The notes under the pieces are model-generated. The model saw only the letters and a list, made by a program, of their open reading frames with translations, did not search any database and was not told where the DNA came from. Positions 45,977 to 57,413 of a stretch of 64,000 bases of DNA are shown in pieces. The stretch covers positions 1 to 64,000 of the forward strand of contig JAJOHG010000112.1 of NCBI GenBank assembly GCA_021029095.1. Direction: 5' to 3'. Origin of the DNA: Phellopilus nigrolimitatus. Its lineage: Eukaryota > Basidiomycota > Agaricomycetes > Hymenochaetales > Hymenochaetaceae. How positions within the stretch are numbered: the first letter of the stretch is position 1; the number at the start of each line of letters is the position of its first letter. The translations under genes were made by a program, and so were the position numbers.

Positions 45977-48437
45977 TCACTTTTTCGAACTCGACGGGCC
46001 GACGACGTATTGTTTGGTTTTGTTGAGATGGGAAATCGTCGCGTCGTCCACTCCGAGGTGGGCCTTGACGAGCTCGGGAGGGGTGAGCGCAAGCCATTGC
46101 TGCAAGCTAATGTCCTCGACCTTGTCTGCATTGGAATCGAGGTCAGTCACCGGATGAGAGACACGGCGGGTGCGATTATACCTGAGTTAAAGAGCTCTAA
46201 GTATATCAGGGTCGTGTTGCCGGTGTTCTCGATGTAGTGGCCAAACGAAGGCGGGACATAGCCTGTGCGTGTCAAACAAATTATGAATCCCGCATTGACG
46301 GAAATGGAAGGCGGATCGAAACGAACCGACGTCACCCGGCTGTGAATTCGTACTCAGCAGACAAGCGTGAAAGCAGAAGGACGAAAAAACGTACGCGATA
46401 GTCAAATGTCCTCGCGTTCGCGCCTGAAGCGAAGAGGGTCATGCGAGCCTCGCCGCATCTAACCAGTAACAATGAGCATCCCCCCGTGGTTAGATGGTGC
46501 AGAGGCGAGCGTACAGAATGTAATCCCACTCGGGCTCAGTAGGGTGCCACTGTAGATCTGCATCAGTGCGTGTTCAGCAAACGGGGGTGCAGGCGGCTAC
46601 TGACGTGGAGCTCCCTGAAAGAAGGCGAGTCAGCACTGGAGGCCCGAGAAAACGGAAGCCAGGTCACGACTCACCTCATCGCTCCGGGCTCGACCGTTAC
46701 CAGCGCGCCGACGATGGTGGTCGCGGCCGGGAACACGCTGGTGTCGAAGATCTTGATCGACCCACCGGACAGGGACTTCGCAGGCGCCTGCGAAAGCTGG
46801 TACGTAAATTTGCTCGGGACGCTGCCAGCGGGGCTGGAGGGCGACTTCTCATTCGAAGGAGGAGGGTCTAGGTGAAGCGTCCAATCAGATTGGGAGCTGG
46901 GGGAAACGAGAGGGGATAGGAAGCATACTGGAGGGGAAGATGTAGAGCTGCTCCGACGGGATTTTGTTGAACGCGGAGATATCTAGCCCGAAGTTCTTTG
47001 CGAGCACTTCCTTCGGGATGTGCGCCGTCCAGTCGGTCAGCAGGAAGGTCGAGTCTTCGCTGAACGAGCCGTCGTCGAACACCTGCGAGGAAGGTAAGCT
47101 TTAAGAACGGTGGAGAATTAGGAGACCGGGGTAGCGTACCAAAATGAACTCGGTGCCGTCGGGGTCGTCGTTCGTCCCCTGGAGGGAGTGCGGGATTCCG
47201 GGAGGGAAGTACCAGAGATCGCCTTCGCACTATTAGATTTTCTTGAGCATCGCCGAAAATCCTGGCGAAAATCAAAGTAGCGTACCACTTTGTCTGAGAA
47301 CACCTGTCCGTTGGTATTGACGGAAGTCACTAGAGTGCACCCCTGTTAATCATGAATAAGTATATCGAAGATGAAACAGGAGGCAATAAAACTGACCTTC
47401 AAGACGAATGCCCACTACACGACGTCACGAATCCGGTCAGTTAGTTGAATATAGGCTTTTATGAGTCTATCCTACTTCAGCGGTACTGTGCCAGTGAAGT
47501 TCACTGAAGACAACACAGTTAGGAAAGGTTGCTGAATTTTGAAGTGGGCTGATTTACCGGATGGACCCGGCTTGGAGACGCATCTGAACCGACGCCCTGT
47601 GAAACCCGCGGTCTCAGTACAAATATCTAAGAATACCGAAAAAGCAATCACGTACAAGTTCTTAGCCAAGGGCATCACATCCGCTGGAAAGCGCGAGTCA
47701 GCTGTCTCGTCTTGACGAGCTTAAACAAAGCTTACTATTCTGTTGGCGAGCCCAGCCTCCCTTCTGGATTCTGTTGTGGCTCATAGAGAAAGACCACTTG
47801 GCATTTCCCCTAAGAAAGATTGGTCGGTCAAAAATCAAATGACATGACTCGGAAGGGAAAAGAAAATCAAAACATACACGGTTCCTTGGTCTGTCGAAGG
47901 CGGGGCGAAAAAGTCGGGGTTTTGGTTGTCGAGCTCCGTGTCTGACGGCGCGATAATAGTAGCGCCCAGATTCCCGTTGATGGGCTGTGGGTTCGGGTTT
48001 TGGGAGTCCTGGCCCCAGACAGGGTTGTTTGGGTTGTCACTGGCCGCCGAAACGGTTTGATATTCCGGTATGGCAGAACGGGTGGAGGTGGCGCTCTGAG
48101 AGCCCGTGGAAGAGGACCAGGCGGACGACGTGGTGATCTGAGACCACGATGTACTGGAAGGGGCGTAGGAGCTCGAGGAGGCGGAGCCAGAACCGGAGTA
48201 GGAGCCAGAGCCGGAGGCGGAGGGCGAGGCGAGGATGGAGTTGGTGGTAGAAATGGAGGCAGCGGCGGAAGCGGCGGAGGTGGAGGAAGAGGAGGATGAA
48301 CTCATAGCGCTCGAGAGCGAGGTGAAGTCTGGCGTCGTAGCGGTCTGGGAACCCGACGAAGAAGTGCTGTTCCCAACGGGAGCGGGCATCACAGTCGATG
48401 CAAGTGCGAGAGTGTAGAGGAGGCGAGTGGCGAACAT
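45977..48437 (-). CDS. Oxalate decarboxylase (bicupin)
   Basis: Mn-dependent enzyme converting oxalate to formate and CO2, typically secreted or in the cell wall of wood-decay fungi. 530 residues. The N-terminal signal peptide ([20 protein letters not shown]) is followed by a Ser/Thr-rich linker of about 100 residues, likely O-glycosylated. Cupin 1: ELHWHSTAE (His237, His239, Glu243) and GIPHSLQG (His282). Cupin 2: ELHWHPTEPE (His417, His419) and PPSFGHY (His463). Lid loop SEDST (306-310) with Glu307 matches the SENST type of decarboxylases rather than oxidases. Sixteen exons: 47,878-48,437; 47,736-47,809; 47,656-47,683; 47,558-47,596; 47,476-47,503; 47,397-47,414; 47,286-47,342; 47,140-47,229; 46,929-47,082; 46,675-46,867; 46,605-46,614; 46,515-46,549; 46,395-46,458; 46,327-46,339; 46,182-46,262; 45,977-46,125. 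The frame closes exactly despite 10-, 13- and 18-nt exons. Confidence 0.93.
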
Positions 48438-48521
48438 GTCGGAGAACTTGAAGTTGGCGATGTGCTGAATGGTGGTGGTAGAAAGCTAAGTGATGCTATC
48501 GACAGAGCTGCATCCAGGCCT

Positions 48522-48530
48522 CCTTATATA
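48522..48530 (-). promoter_or_regulatory. TATA box of the oxalate decarboxylase gene
   Basis: TATATAAGG on the minus strand about 85-90 nt before the start codon. Confidence 0.55.
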
Positions 48531-49874
48531 CCTTTTCCCGACCATAATCAGGACAATAACATCTCTAAATAGTCGATTGTGTGCGTCACTGACGCAGACT
48601 ATCCGCTATCCGTCGCGGAGTGCAGCAGCCGAAACGGTCCCACATCCGAAACCGGATGTTTCAGCTTAGCTTCTTGACGATCATATCCCGAACCACGGAT
48701 CGGCGCAGACTTGAACGGAATCAATTGGCGAATGATGCAAATTGCTGGGAGTCTCGGATGCCGGCAGGTCTCAGAGCTCTGAGCGTCGATCCTATTACTA
48801 CCTTGTTCCCACGCCACTTCCTTACCAAATCAAGACAGTTTCTCGCCCAATTTGTGCTCCGTGATCAACTCGGTGCTGCATCTCGAGAAACATATAAAAA
48901 TTATTCCAGTGCCCAAACTCCTCCAGGAATTTCATAGTCGCTTCAGTAGAGTTGGTGGATGACTCGGACGCTGATGCATTCATCTGGGTGAAAATCGCGT
49001 TGAGTTTGTCCTCGAGAGTGTTCGGCACGTGCGATCGGTTGCAATTTCCCATTTCGCGGGATTACAGAAGCTGAAGGAGATTGTGCTGATGACGGTAGAG
49101 CATAGATATGCTGAAGAGGGCTCATCTCGTCACTGCTCGCTGGTGCGGAGAAAGTGAAGAATGTACGGCGATCAGGCGCGATTGTCGCACCCACGTCGCT
49201 GGCCTGTCCAGAACCCGCCACCTGCGATAACTATTGGGACGGCGTGGATGTGACCAGTCCGAGGAGACACGTTGACGGGTGGCTCATTTGTGGTCTGGCG
49301 GGTGATAGGCAATACGCGAACGGAGCTCATCAGCTGTGAAAGACGTGTAGATAGGACCCTGTTGTGCGCAAGAGTAAGAGCATTATGATCAAGCAAGGTA
49401 TTTGAATCTTGATGCCCCTCTGCATGAGGAGATTAAATAAGAAAAGAAAAATGATCAGAATGGAGGGCGAGCATGCGTAAGCCGTAATCACGTGCTGTGT
49501 AGTATGTATCCGCGCTTCTCTGCATAGTGTTCTCGAAGTCCAGGTCAGACCCGTTATGTTGCCAACAGAATGGGTTTGTTTCGTCAAGTTTTGGGCATGA
49601 AATAGAGTCTCAGCACCGTAAATGACCGTCCAAAACCTCCACATCCTACCTTTCATGCCCGAAACTCGACTTATCTTGCAAAACAGAAATATTCTGTTGC
49701 CAGCACGCAAACTGCTTGTCCCAATCTCAAGATGCCATGGAAAAAAATAAAACAATAGACAAGTTCAAGAACATGTTTCCTTTTTCAGGCATTCTTGATG
49801 CCGAGAGGCTTCGGCAATTTCGGCAGCTTGCAGCTCGCTTAGAGCTAATGGAAAACGTAAGTTGCATTTGTGTA
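48531..49874. other. Intergenic stretch
   Basis: Upstream of the oxalate decarboxylase. Only short frames (up to 141 codons at 49,330-49,755) without resemblance; nothing else seen. Confidence 0.4.
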
Positions 49875-50152
49875 CAGGTGGCGCCAAAGTGTTGACGCAC
49901 CTCCAAAAAAAGAAAGTGATTCGCATCCGTCATCCTGGGCACTTTTTCTCCTTAGTTCCTTCGCATATACATCATGTTTGCTTGCTATATGCATGACACA
50001 GCTTTTCCGGCGCTTAAGCATTTTTTGTGGATGTGTCTAGCGTGTGTAACTGGACGCGACAGCCAAGCGACAGTGTGCTGTGCGCGTCTCACACGCAGAT
50101 GTGAATCACCTTCCCTTTTTGGGGGTGCGTCAACACTTTTCGGCGCCACCTG
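49875..50152. mobile_element. MITE-4, 278 bp, TA-flanked
   Basis: Inverted ends of about 50 bp starting CAGGTGGCGCC and continuing AAAGTGTTGACGCACC, with a 2-base difference between ends. TA at 49,873-49,874 and 50,153-50,154. No coding capacity. Confidence 0.8.
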
Positions 50153-50159
50153 TAATATA

Positions 50160-50595
50160 CAGGTGGGTGTAGAAAGTCTACGGCCCCCCTAAATAAGGAA
50201 GGTGGTTCCCGTCCGCACCGCCCGAATGTCCACATCGTCGCATTTTTACCTACGAAAAGACTAAACACGATGTATAACTGTTAAAGCCTTCTTTTTATAC
50301 ATCTATGATGCAAATACAACATATACACAGTCAATTCGAGGTTACACCGTTCACTTTCACTGCTGTCACATGATCTGAGCTGTAGCTAGGACCACATTTT
50401 CAAGCTCGGTTGTAGGTCCGATAAAGGCCCCACCACAAATACTACATAAAATACAAAGCGTTTGGAGGCAACTTGAGCTGGCAGCGTGCTGTAGGCAATG
50501 GTGAACGACAGCGGAGGATGCGCATGTGTGTGCACGACGCGGACGGGAACCACCTTCCTTATTTAGGGGGGCCGTAGACTTTCTACACCCACCTG
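50160..50595. mobile_element. MITE-5, 436 bp, TA-flanked
   Basis: Nearly perfect inverted ends of about 57 bp starting CAGGTGGGTGTAGAAAGTCT and continuing ACGGCCCCCCTAAATAAGG. TA at 50,158-50,159 and 50,596-50,597. Shares the CAGGTGG terminus with MITE-4, seven bases away. No transposase frame. Confidence 0.82.
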
Positions 50596-50766
50596 TAGAA
50601 CGCATTTTCCATCAGCTTTTGAAAATACTCTATTGGTAACCAAACAAGGCAAATGATCTACTTATGGAAGTAAATCACACGTGTTGCTGTAGACGTTGGA
50701 CCTCTACCAACATAACTAGCACGAATCCTCTTCTCTTAAGTTTCTGCAGCAACTCCTCTTAACAAA

Positions 50767-52348
50767 ATGATGAGGCTCGTCGACCTCCCCGCGGACGTAC
50801 TGCTGAGAGTTCTCGCTCTTTGCGATGTGGACGATGTGCTGCGGATCGAGACGGCGCGTTACCTTGGCCATCTGTCCGGCAGCGGGGCTAAATGTCATTT
50901 TACAGACGTGCAGAGTCCTGCAAGATATAGCTGCTAGCCGACACCTCTGGCTGGCCCACTTACGTGGTCTTCCCAATGAATGCGCGCCCGACCTTCCTCC
51001 ACACGTCTCGCTCGAGTCGCTTGACTGCATCGGCCTTAAGTCGCTGGTCGTTCGTGCCGTGCGCGGAAACAAGAACTGGAACTCGCCTTCTCCAAAAGCC
51101 ACACGCGAAATCAAGGTCATCTTTGATAAACCCATACGAAAGCCTGCTCTGGTCGTCGAGAAAGCTTATATTGTGTCAGGAGGTGACTATTTGGTGGTCC
51201 AATGGTCGACATGCCAATCGTACCTGGATGACTACGTGCAATTACTTGAAGTATCGAATGGCGAGCAGATCTGGCTATATCCAGACCCAGACTGCTCCGA
51301 CTCACCTGCACGGAGGCTGTGGGGGTATGGAGTAGATCGTATCGCGGAGAACGTACTGAGAGTTGCCTTGGCTGTGACTGATTCTTCTACAAGACATAAA
51401 GTGTCTGATTTTGTTTCTTCTTTAATTTGGCAAACAAGTGTGCATTGACATATTTGTTTTTCAGGACGGCAATCAAGGTTTTTGAAATCGACCTTCGTCA
51501 AAGGCGCTCGGACACGATATACGATCACCGACTAAACGGCGTTTATCCGCGTAATTTATACTTGCAGGGCGATCACATTGTCCTCGTCGGCCATACAAAA
51601 GACATGAGCTTTTTAGATTGGAAATTTTCTTGTTGCGCGAGTCTCAAATGCGTAAGCTTCGCCGCCATTAGCAACGAGTGCTGTTTCTCATTTCTAATCG
51701 CTTTAGGATAGTATCATAGGAGCAAGCCGACTAGTCCGGAGATTTCTGTTTACCGTCCACTTTCCTGTGCACCCGGCCAAAAACTTTACACTGCGAGTGA
51801 CGGACGTCCATCAGGCTCTTGAAGCTGTGTCTGGACAGGGGAGACCACCGCCAGCCATTCACATGAATACTTCACCAGCTGAAACAGAAGCAGACTTCCA
51901 GCTCAGCAACTGTCACCCGTACGCAATCGATATGCAAGCATTTAATGCGTTCTGGAGACAGGAGAGCAATATTTACATATGCCTCTTCGCGTCTTTCCAT
52001 GGAAATCATGGTTCTAGCATAATGGCTCTGCCCTATTCCTTCACACCTCAGGCACGGACATTCGAGTATAAATACACAGCATCACTTCATCTTGATGGTG
52101 ACGAACTTCGGCCTGGAATAGTTTCATCTCAGTCTGGGCGACTTGCTGTTCCGGGGTCGCAGGGACTATACGGGTCTGACATACATCGGATAATTCGAGA
52201 TGAGCCAAACGACAGGCTGTGTCGCAAGCTACCGCCTCGCGGAATCGATTGCTACGGAATGGATCCGTACAGCGGTGCTATTCTCTGGATGGAAAAGCGT
52301 TCGTCGTCGAGCAAATCATGCGAAGCGAGGATCTCGTATTTTGATTAG
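50767..52348 (+). CDS. F-box protein B, copy in arm 2B
   Basis: Intact F-box protein of 470 residues. Exons 50,767-50,853, 50,906-51,402, 51,465-51,651 and 51,707-52,348; the frame closes. F-box LVDLPADVLLRVLALCDVDD from about residue 4. The first intron again needs a GC donor (ACG/GCGCGT). Differences from the arm 2A copy are concentrated in the N-terminal half; the last 120 residues are the same. Expected role: SCF ubiquitin-ligase receptor. Confidence 0.8.
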
Positions 52349-53782
52349 CTGGGAGTTATCGCCAGTGACACTTTTGTTTCGTTGCCACGCGATCCGTTTT
52401 TTTTTTTTTTTTTTTTGCGTCCTGACAGAAACGAGGTTTATATCGTCTTACCTAGAGCGTATGTAACCTTCGCCATTAAGCTGTGTTCTATCTTTGTCTT
52501 TCAGCATTTCAGTTCTGCATCTTGTCTTTGGAGATCATCTTGTTATCTAACGCAGCCTCAGCTCCAATATATCTTGCAAGGGCGTGTTCCTTGCGCTCTC
52601 GAGCGCTCTGGCGGTTTGTTTGCTGTCTCCCTGCATGTAGTCCTTCGCACGACCCTCATTGTAAATACTCCTCGGTTGACATTTCTTGCAAACGAGCTAC
52701 ACGCGACCGCACTGGCGCTCGAGACGGGCCTTTGCTGGCCCAGATTTCGCGGGTGCGCGCTGGAGTCTGTTCGGCAGGCTTTCCTAGTTCAAGTGCGATC
52801 CTCCTTACAAACACTCGACGGTGCGCGCCTCCTGCACACGGGCCAAAATCTAGAAGCGTCTCTGTCAGCTGGGCAAGGCGAGCTGAGAATTATGTACAGG
52901 TACGGCAGGGGGACGGCGCTGAGGCACCCGCGCGGGCTGCGAGGACGACGCGGGAATGTGTCGGCACCAACAATGCGCCGCAACGCAAGACATTGATACG
53001 GGAAGCGTGACTCGGTCAATGGGGAGAATGGATTCTTTTCCGGTTCGCAAATATCGTGCACAGTGCGCGGACTGGTTTGGATCTAAGCACCCGCCCACTG
53101 AACAGCAGGAGCTGCAGAAAGCGGCGTCAGTACCGCCCGCGAAGGACCCGAGTTGTTGTAGAAGCGAATTATGCAGGGTGCCTCAAGGACGGGTCCATCC
53201 TCCTTTTCAACGGGCTCCGAGCAATATGCCGTAAATGCTCGCCCGTAGACACTGACCAGGTCGGGTCAGGGTCAGTGGGAAAACACCCTGACCCGAACCG
53301 ACCTGGCCTTTGAGAACACTATCTCTGCATGCAAGCGTCAACACGGCCGCTTTTATTTCACCTTCGCTGATGCCTGTTTCTCAGTCCACAACTGAATCGG
53401 CATGGCCCGCAGTTTCTACGCCAGCTCGTTCCCGGCTCTTGGATTCTCGCGCTATTCCTCAGTACGCTCAGTCGTGAATGTTGAAGGAACGACACAATTA
53501 ATCAACCCGGACTTCACGCCCCTCCCGGTAGCCTGCATAGGCACCGCGTCGCTCTGTCTCGTCCACATCCACTGACGCGAGCATTCGTGCACCAGCCTCG
53601 CCACATGCGTCTGTGCCACGCACATGTTACACTCAAGTCATGCATTGTAAACAGTCGCTGCAGTCTTATATTCCAAAGATTCGTAGTCTGCTACACAACG
53701 TTTCAATTGACAAATATTACTCGACGATAAGCTGATATCTATGTGTCGACTGAAAAACACAATTCAGTCAACATACAAATCC
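52349..53782. other. Interval between convergent F-box genes in arm 2B
   Basis: Mirror of 26,314-28,398 without the 704 bp segment. Contains the palindrome (53,256-53,306), poly(T) near 52,400 and the same unassigned frames (for example 52,382-52,996). A small indel near 53,140-53,160 (about 14 bp) distinguishes it from arm 2A. Confidence 0.45.
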
Positions 53783-55451
53783 TTAGTCGAAATACTTGAT
53801 GACGACAGATTTGCCGTCCTTTGCCTGGAAGTGAGTTGCCCCGCTGTAGAACTCTACATACACGTTCACCTTGTCTGGAATGTCGAGAGTGTGGAATACT
53901 ACTTCTTTCCCATGAGAGATGGTAGCGAACTCCCACATGAAGGCTTCATTCCATTTAGAGAAGATCGCTGTCGAGCCGGCTTGTGAGGGTTGACTCGCAA
54001 GGCTGTTGAAGACTATGGACTTTGAATGCACAACCTGCATAAGGTGTGGAATGCCGTCATTTGGACACACGGCCTCAGACCCAGACGCGCTGGGTATGTC
54101 TGCAGCAGTCTCCAGGGCAAAAGAGTCCACTACAGAAGAGAGGCGCGAGATTTGTTCATTCCATACATGGCTTGTCACGGTGATCGCGATACCTTTCCGT
54201 TTTCTTTCTGCCTCGGCCATCCAATGGAAGGTGCAGACGGAAAATGCGGCTAGCATAAAGCTCAAGTGTGGGCGAGAGGGGATGAGACAGCTGGCATAAG
54301 GAATCTTGTCGAGCGACAGTTCTGGTGTTGGATGTGATATCGCAGCGCAAGGCCGGATGTCGTGTATGGACGAAAGCTGAGTGGCAATAACTAACTTGCT
54401 CCCGTGGACCACGCCAATGAGATAGCCGTCAATCAGGTCTGCGGCGACGAAAAGACTCTGTACAGAGAAAAATTGATCATTTTCAACTTCTGTGCCTTCA
54501 TAAGATGTACAGATACGCACCTCACAAATTGTGACCGAGCGGCCTTCTTTCCAGAATGTCAGGACAAGTTGGCCGTACAAGCAGACTGCTAACACATCGC
54601 CACTCAACTTTGAAAATGATACTATCCCGTTCGATTCATTAAGGCCTTTCGGCTCGGACTTGTAAAGCGGTGTCTCTGTCCCTGTCTGGGGCTGGATTTG
54701 GATTATTTCTAGAGTTCTGAATAGCAGTAGAGTATCAGTATGACATGGCAGTTTAAATGTTCCGTTCGAGTCGATAATGCGTTTCTTACATTTCAGTGGG
54801 TTCATTATCAGTAGATTCGCTCACCACGAGCACGCGCACGTCGCCGTTGGCCTGCATGTCATAGCTGAAGTCGCACACTTCTGGCATCTGCATGTCGCTC
54901 GTGACAGACGAGGTGTCCGGCTGGTACGTCCAGACACAGTGCTTATCCCGCACATCCCAGCACTGTAAGTATCCCGGACGCCTCATGACCAGAAGTAGTG
55001 TGCCCCCCGGGAGCAGCTCATAACGCCACTCTCCGTCGGTCTCTCCCTCATAATTAATCTCCCACTTACTGGGAACTATAACCTCGCGTGTGGGCTGCAG
55101 CGGGGTGGTATGCAAGTCGGTGCAGTTGGAATGCCGACGGTGTGCGCGCACAACTAGGGAGCGCAGCTCAGACCAAGGGAGCTCGCTGACGGAGATGTGG
55201 CGGGGTAAATCGGGCGCGTGGTCTTGGTCCAGCGCACGGAGGTGTTTTAGCCAGAAGGATTTGTTGGAAACAACCGCAAGGAAGAACTTGCACGTCTGAA
55301 ACAAAGTAAATAAGTATATGGAAGTGCTGTTCGGCCAGGTAAGCATATTGAGAACACCCACAGCCTCGAGATGCATGGCATCCTTTAAGCTCAAACACAA
55401 CGCGATTTTGAACCAGACTTCGTCAGGAACTGCATAGACATCGAAAGGCAT
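53783..55451 (-). CDS. F-box protein A, copy in arm 2B
   Basis: Intact 488-residue F-box protein. Exons on the minus strand: 55,362-55,451, 54,790-55,295, 54,521-54,716 and 53,783-54,457. Identical to the arm 2A copy over exons 3 and 4 as far as I can read; it differs by lacking one 10-residue repeat (PDTSSVTSDM once). Only one base-level difference was noticed in the surrounding kilobase, inside intron 2. F-box at residues 6-45, then a beta-rich region. Start at MPFDVYAVP. Confidence 0.83.
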
Positions 55452-56165
55452 TTCTCGATGATAAAATGGCCAATATGCACGGCAGGGCGCACATTTTTGT
55501 ATGTCTCGCGCAGTTTGCGCCAGGCTGGTAACCAGCTGCCACGGTGGTTACTAGTCAGTCCTAGATGGCAATGCGCCCAATGTTGCATGAGGTGGAAAGC
55601 AAAGCTGCTGGGGCTCAGGAGCATTGTTGTAGGTTCGTAACAATGTGGCAGCTGGCCTCGGTCCTCCATGGTCGGACGCAGAGAGCAAACATTGAGCCGG
55701 ACAAGCTGTGCGCCTCGAGTGAGTAGGTGGAAGAAAAGGCAGAGAGAGCAGGCGGTGCGCTAATTTCCAATTGTCCCAGATGCGCGCGCTGTTCGACCAG
55801 AATCCTCAGTTTCCTCTCAAGGTGCTCCGGACGCCCTTCCTTTCTGCGGTCCCGGAGCGGTTCCCTCTGAACTAATGTTTTTAGGCTTCCGAATCTGTAC
55901 TCGAGACCGAGATGATTTTTGGGTCACGATCCAACGTATATGAAGCTCAAAACTGGTCACCTCCAGCCCGTACCGCATCTCCCCGTGAAGCGAGTCACCA
56001 GTAAAGCTTCCCAGAGCGGAAAGAGCGCCGATAGTTTATCTAAGAGTTTGTATGCACAAGCCACATGCGGTGAATAGCGATGGTGGGCGTGTGTTCTCTG
56101 AGACGAGACTCCCTTGTACAACTCGCAAGCAGCGGACCATAGGTCAGGAATGGACGAGGAACTGA

Positions 56166-57413
56166 CCCGAGATACGTGTTGACCGAAGAGCGGTAAGCGG
56201 CTGCACCAGCCAGAAGAGCGCTAAGGTGGCGAAGAAAGCAGTGGACTGCACTTACCGAACAGTCTGAGATTTATCCTCGTGCAACAACAACGGAAAACAG
56301 AATCCTCATACCGAAAGTTCATCTCGCGGCCGTTCCTCTCTTGAGCACGCAATCGCCCGGCTTGTGTTCATATACTTTCGTAAGACTTAGTTGGGCCTTC
56401 TAGTTGAAGACGCACGGCTCCAGCGCAGAGACGCGACGATGATAAAGCACGCCGTATTTGAGGGTCCAGGCCAAGACATAAGCATCCCAAGTCGCTGAGC
56501 TCGGTGTTGCGGCTAAGAACACAGACAGCAGAAGTCACCTTCGGCGAAGATCAAGAAAATATATATTGCAATCCGTCGTTATATACAGTACGACGACCTG
56601 AAGTAAAGCACTCTACGTCTTTACAATAGCATCACTCAGCAAGGAATAAGAGGTGAAGGGAGAAATTAGCGCGCCGCGTTCAAAATCGGTGTTTCGCGAC
56701 CCGGGAATTTTCAGTATGGACCAGGGGGCCGTTGTGGATTTCATGGAGTGCGATAGAGAGCAGTCGTCAGGCTCGTCGGAGATCCCGGCCGCGCTGCAAT
56801 TAGCGGGTACGATTGTAGCGTAAGCAATTACACAGCGCGAGATGCGCGTACAATTATTTTTACTTCCATCCTTCGCGTACAGAGAAGTCAAGCGGAATGC
56901 AAGAAGGCACGAGACAGCGGATTCGTCTCAGTCTGGCCGACGACTCGTCACAGGCTGCAGGCGAAGAGAGGAAAGAAAGCAAAGAGCTTGAACACGAATA
57001 GCATGTGGGAGTAGCGTAGTGTATACATTGCGTGGATGGTTAGTAGGAAGATAATATGATATGGTATGATGCGAGGGTTATAGATAACGACGGGATGCGA
57101 AAAACGTTCATGCAAGACGGTGGATCAGATAGATGTTATGTTATCAGGTGCGAAGAGAAAGCAAGAATAAGTCAAACGAATAAATAAGACGCAGAGCGTT
57201 CGTCAAGAGCAAGCATACAAGAAAGGAAGGGGGGAAAAAAGGACAAGAGAAGGAACCCAGAACCCGCAAGCCAAAAATATCCAGCTCCAGCCCCAAGATA
57301 ATCAAAACGAAAAAGCAAGAAGACGATGATGACGAAAAAAAAAAAAAAAACGAAAACGAAACCAAAGCAAGTTTGTTTTTTAAGAGCTTCAGCAGCGCCG
57401 CGCCGCGCGCGCC
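56166..57413. other. Intergenic stretch downstream of the Skt5-like gene
   Basis: No supported gene. Contains a poly(A) run near 57,337-57,352 in the Skt5 3' flank. Confidence 0.4.

Larger units (their letters stand above)
50637..56165 (-). repeat. Second arm of inverted duplication 2 (arm 2B)
   Basis: Reverse complement of 23,896-30,118, carrying F-box B (plus) and F-box A (minus). It starts at 'accaaacaagg', 40 bp after MITE-5, and ends at 'gaggaactg'. No foldback repeat copy is seen at either end of this arm. It lacks the 704 bp segment and the 30-bp duplication of arm 2A, and has a shorter homopolymer (about 18 T). Confidence 0.88.

Noticed and set aside
46550..46640. Apparent loss of the second cupin metal motif
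   Set aside because: An intron (46,550-46,604) lies inside the motif; splicing gives ELHWHPTEPE.
48000..48299. Gly-rich plus-strand frame
   Set aside because: Antisense of the Ser/Thr-rich linker of the oxalate decarboxylase.
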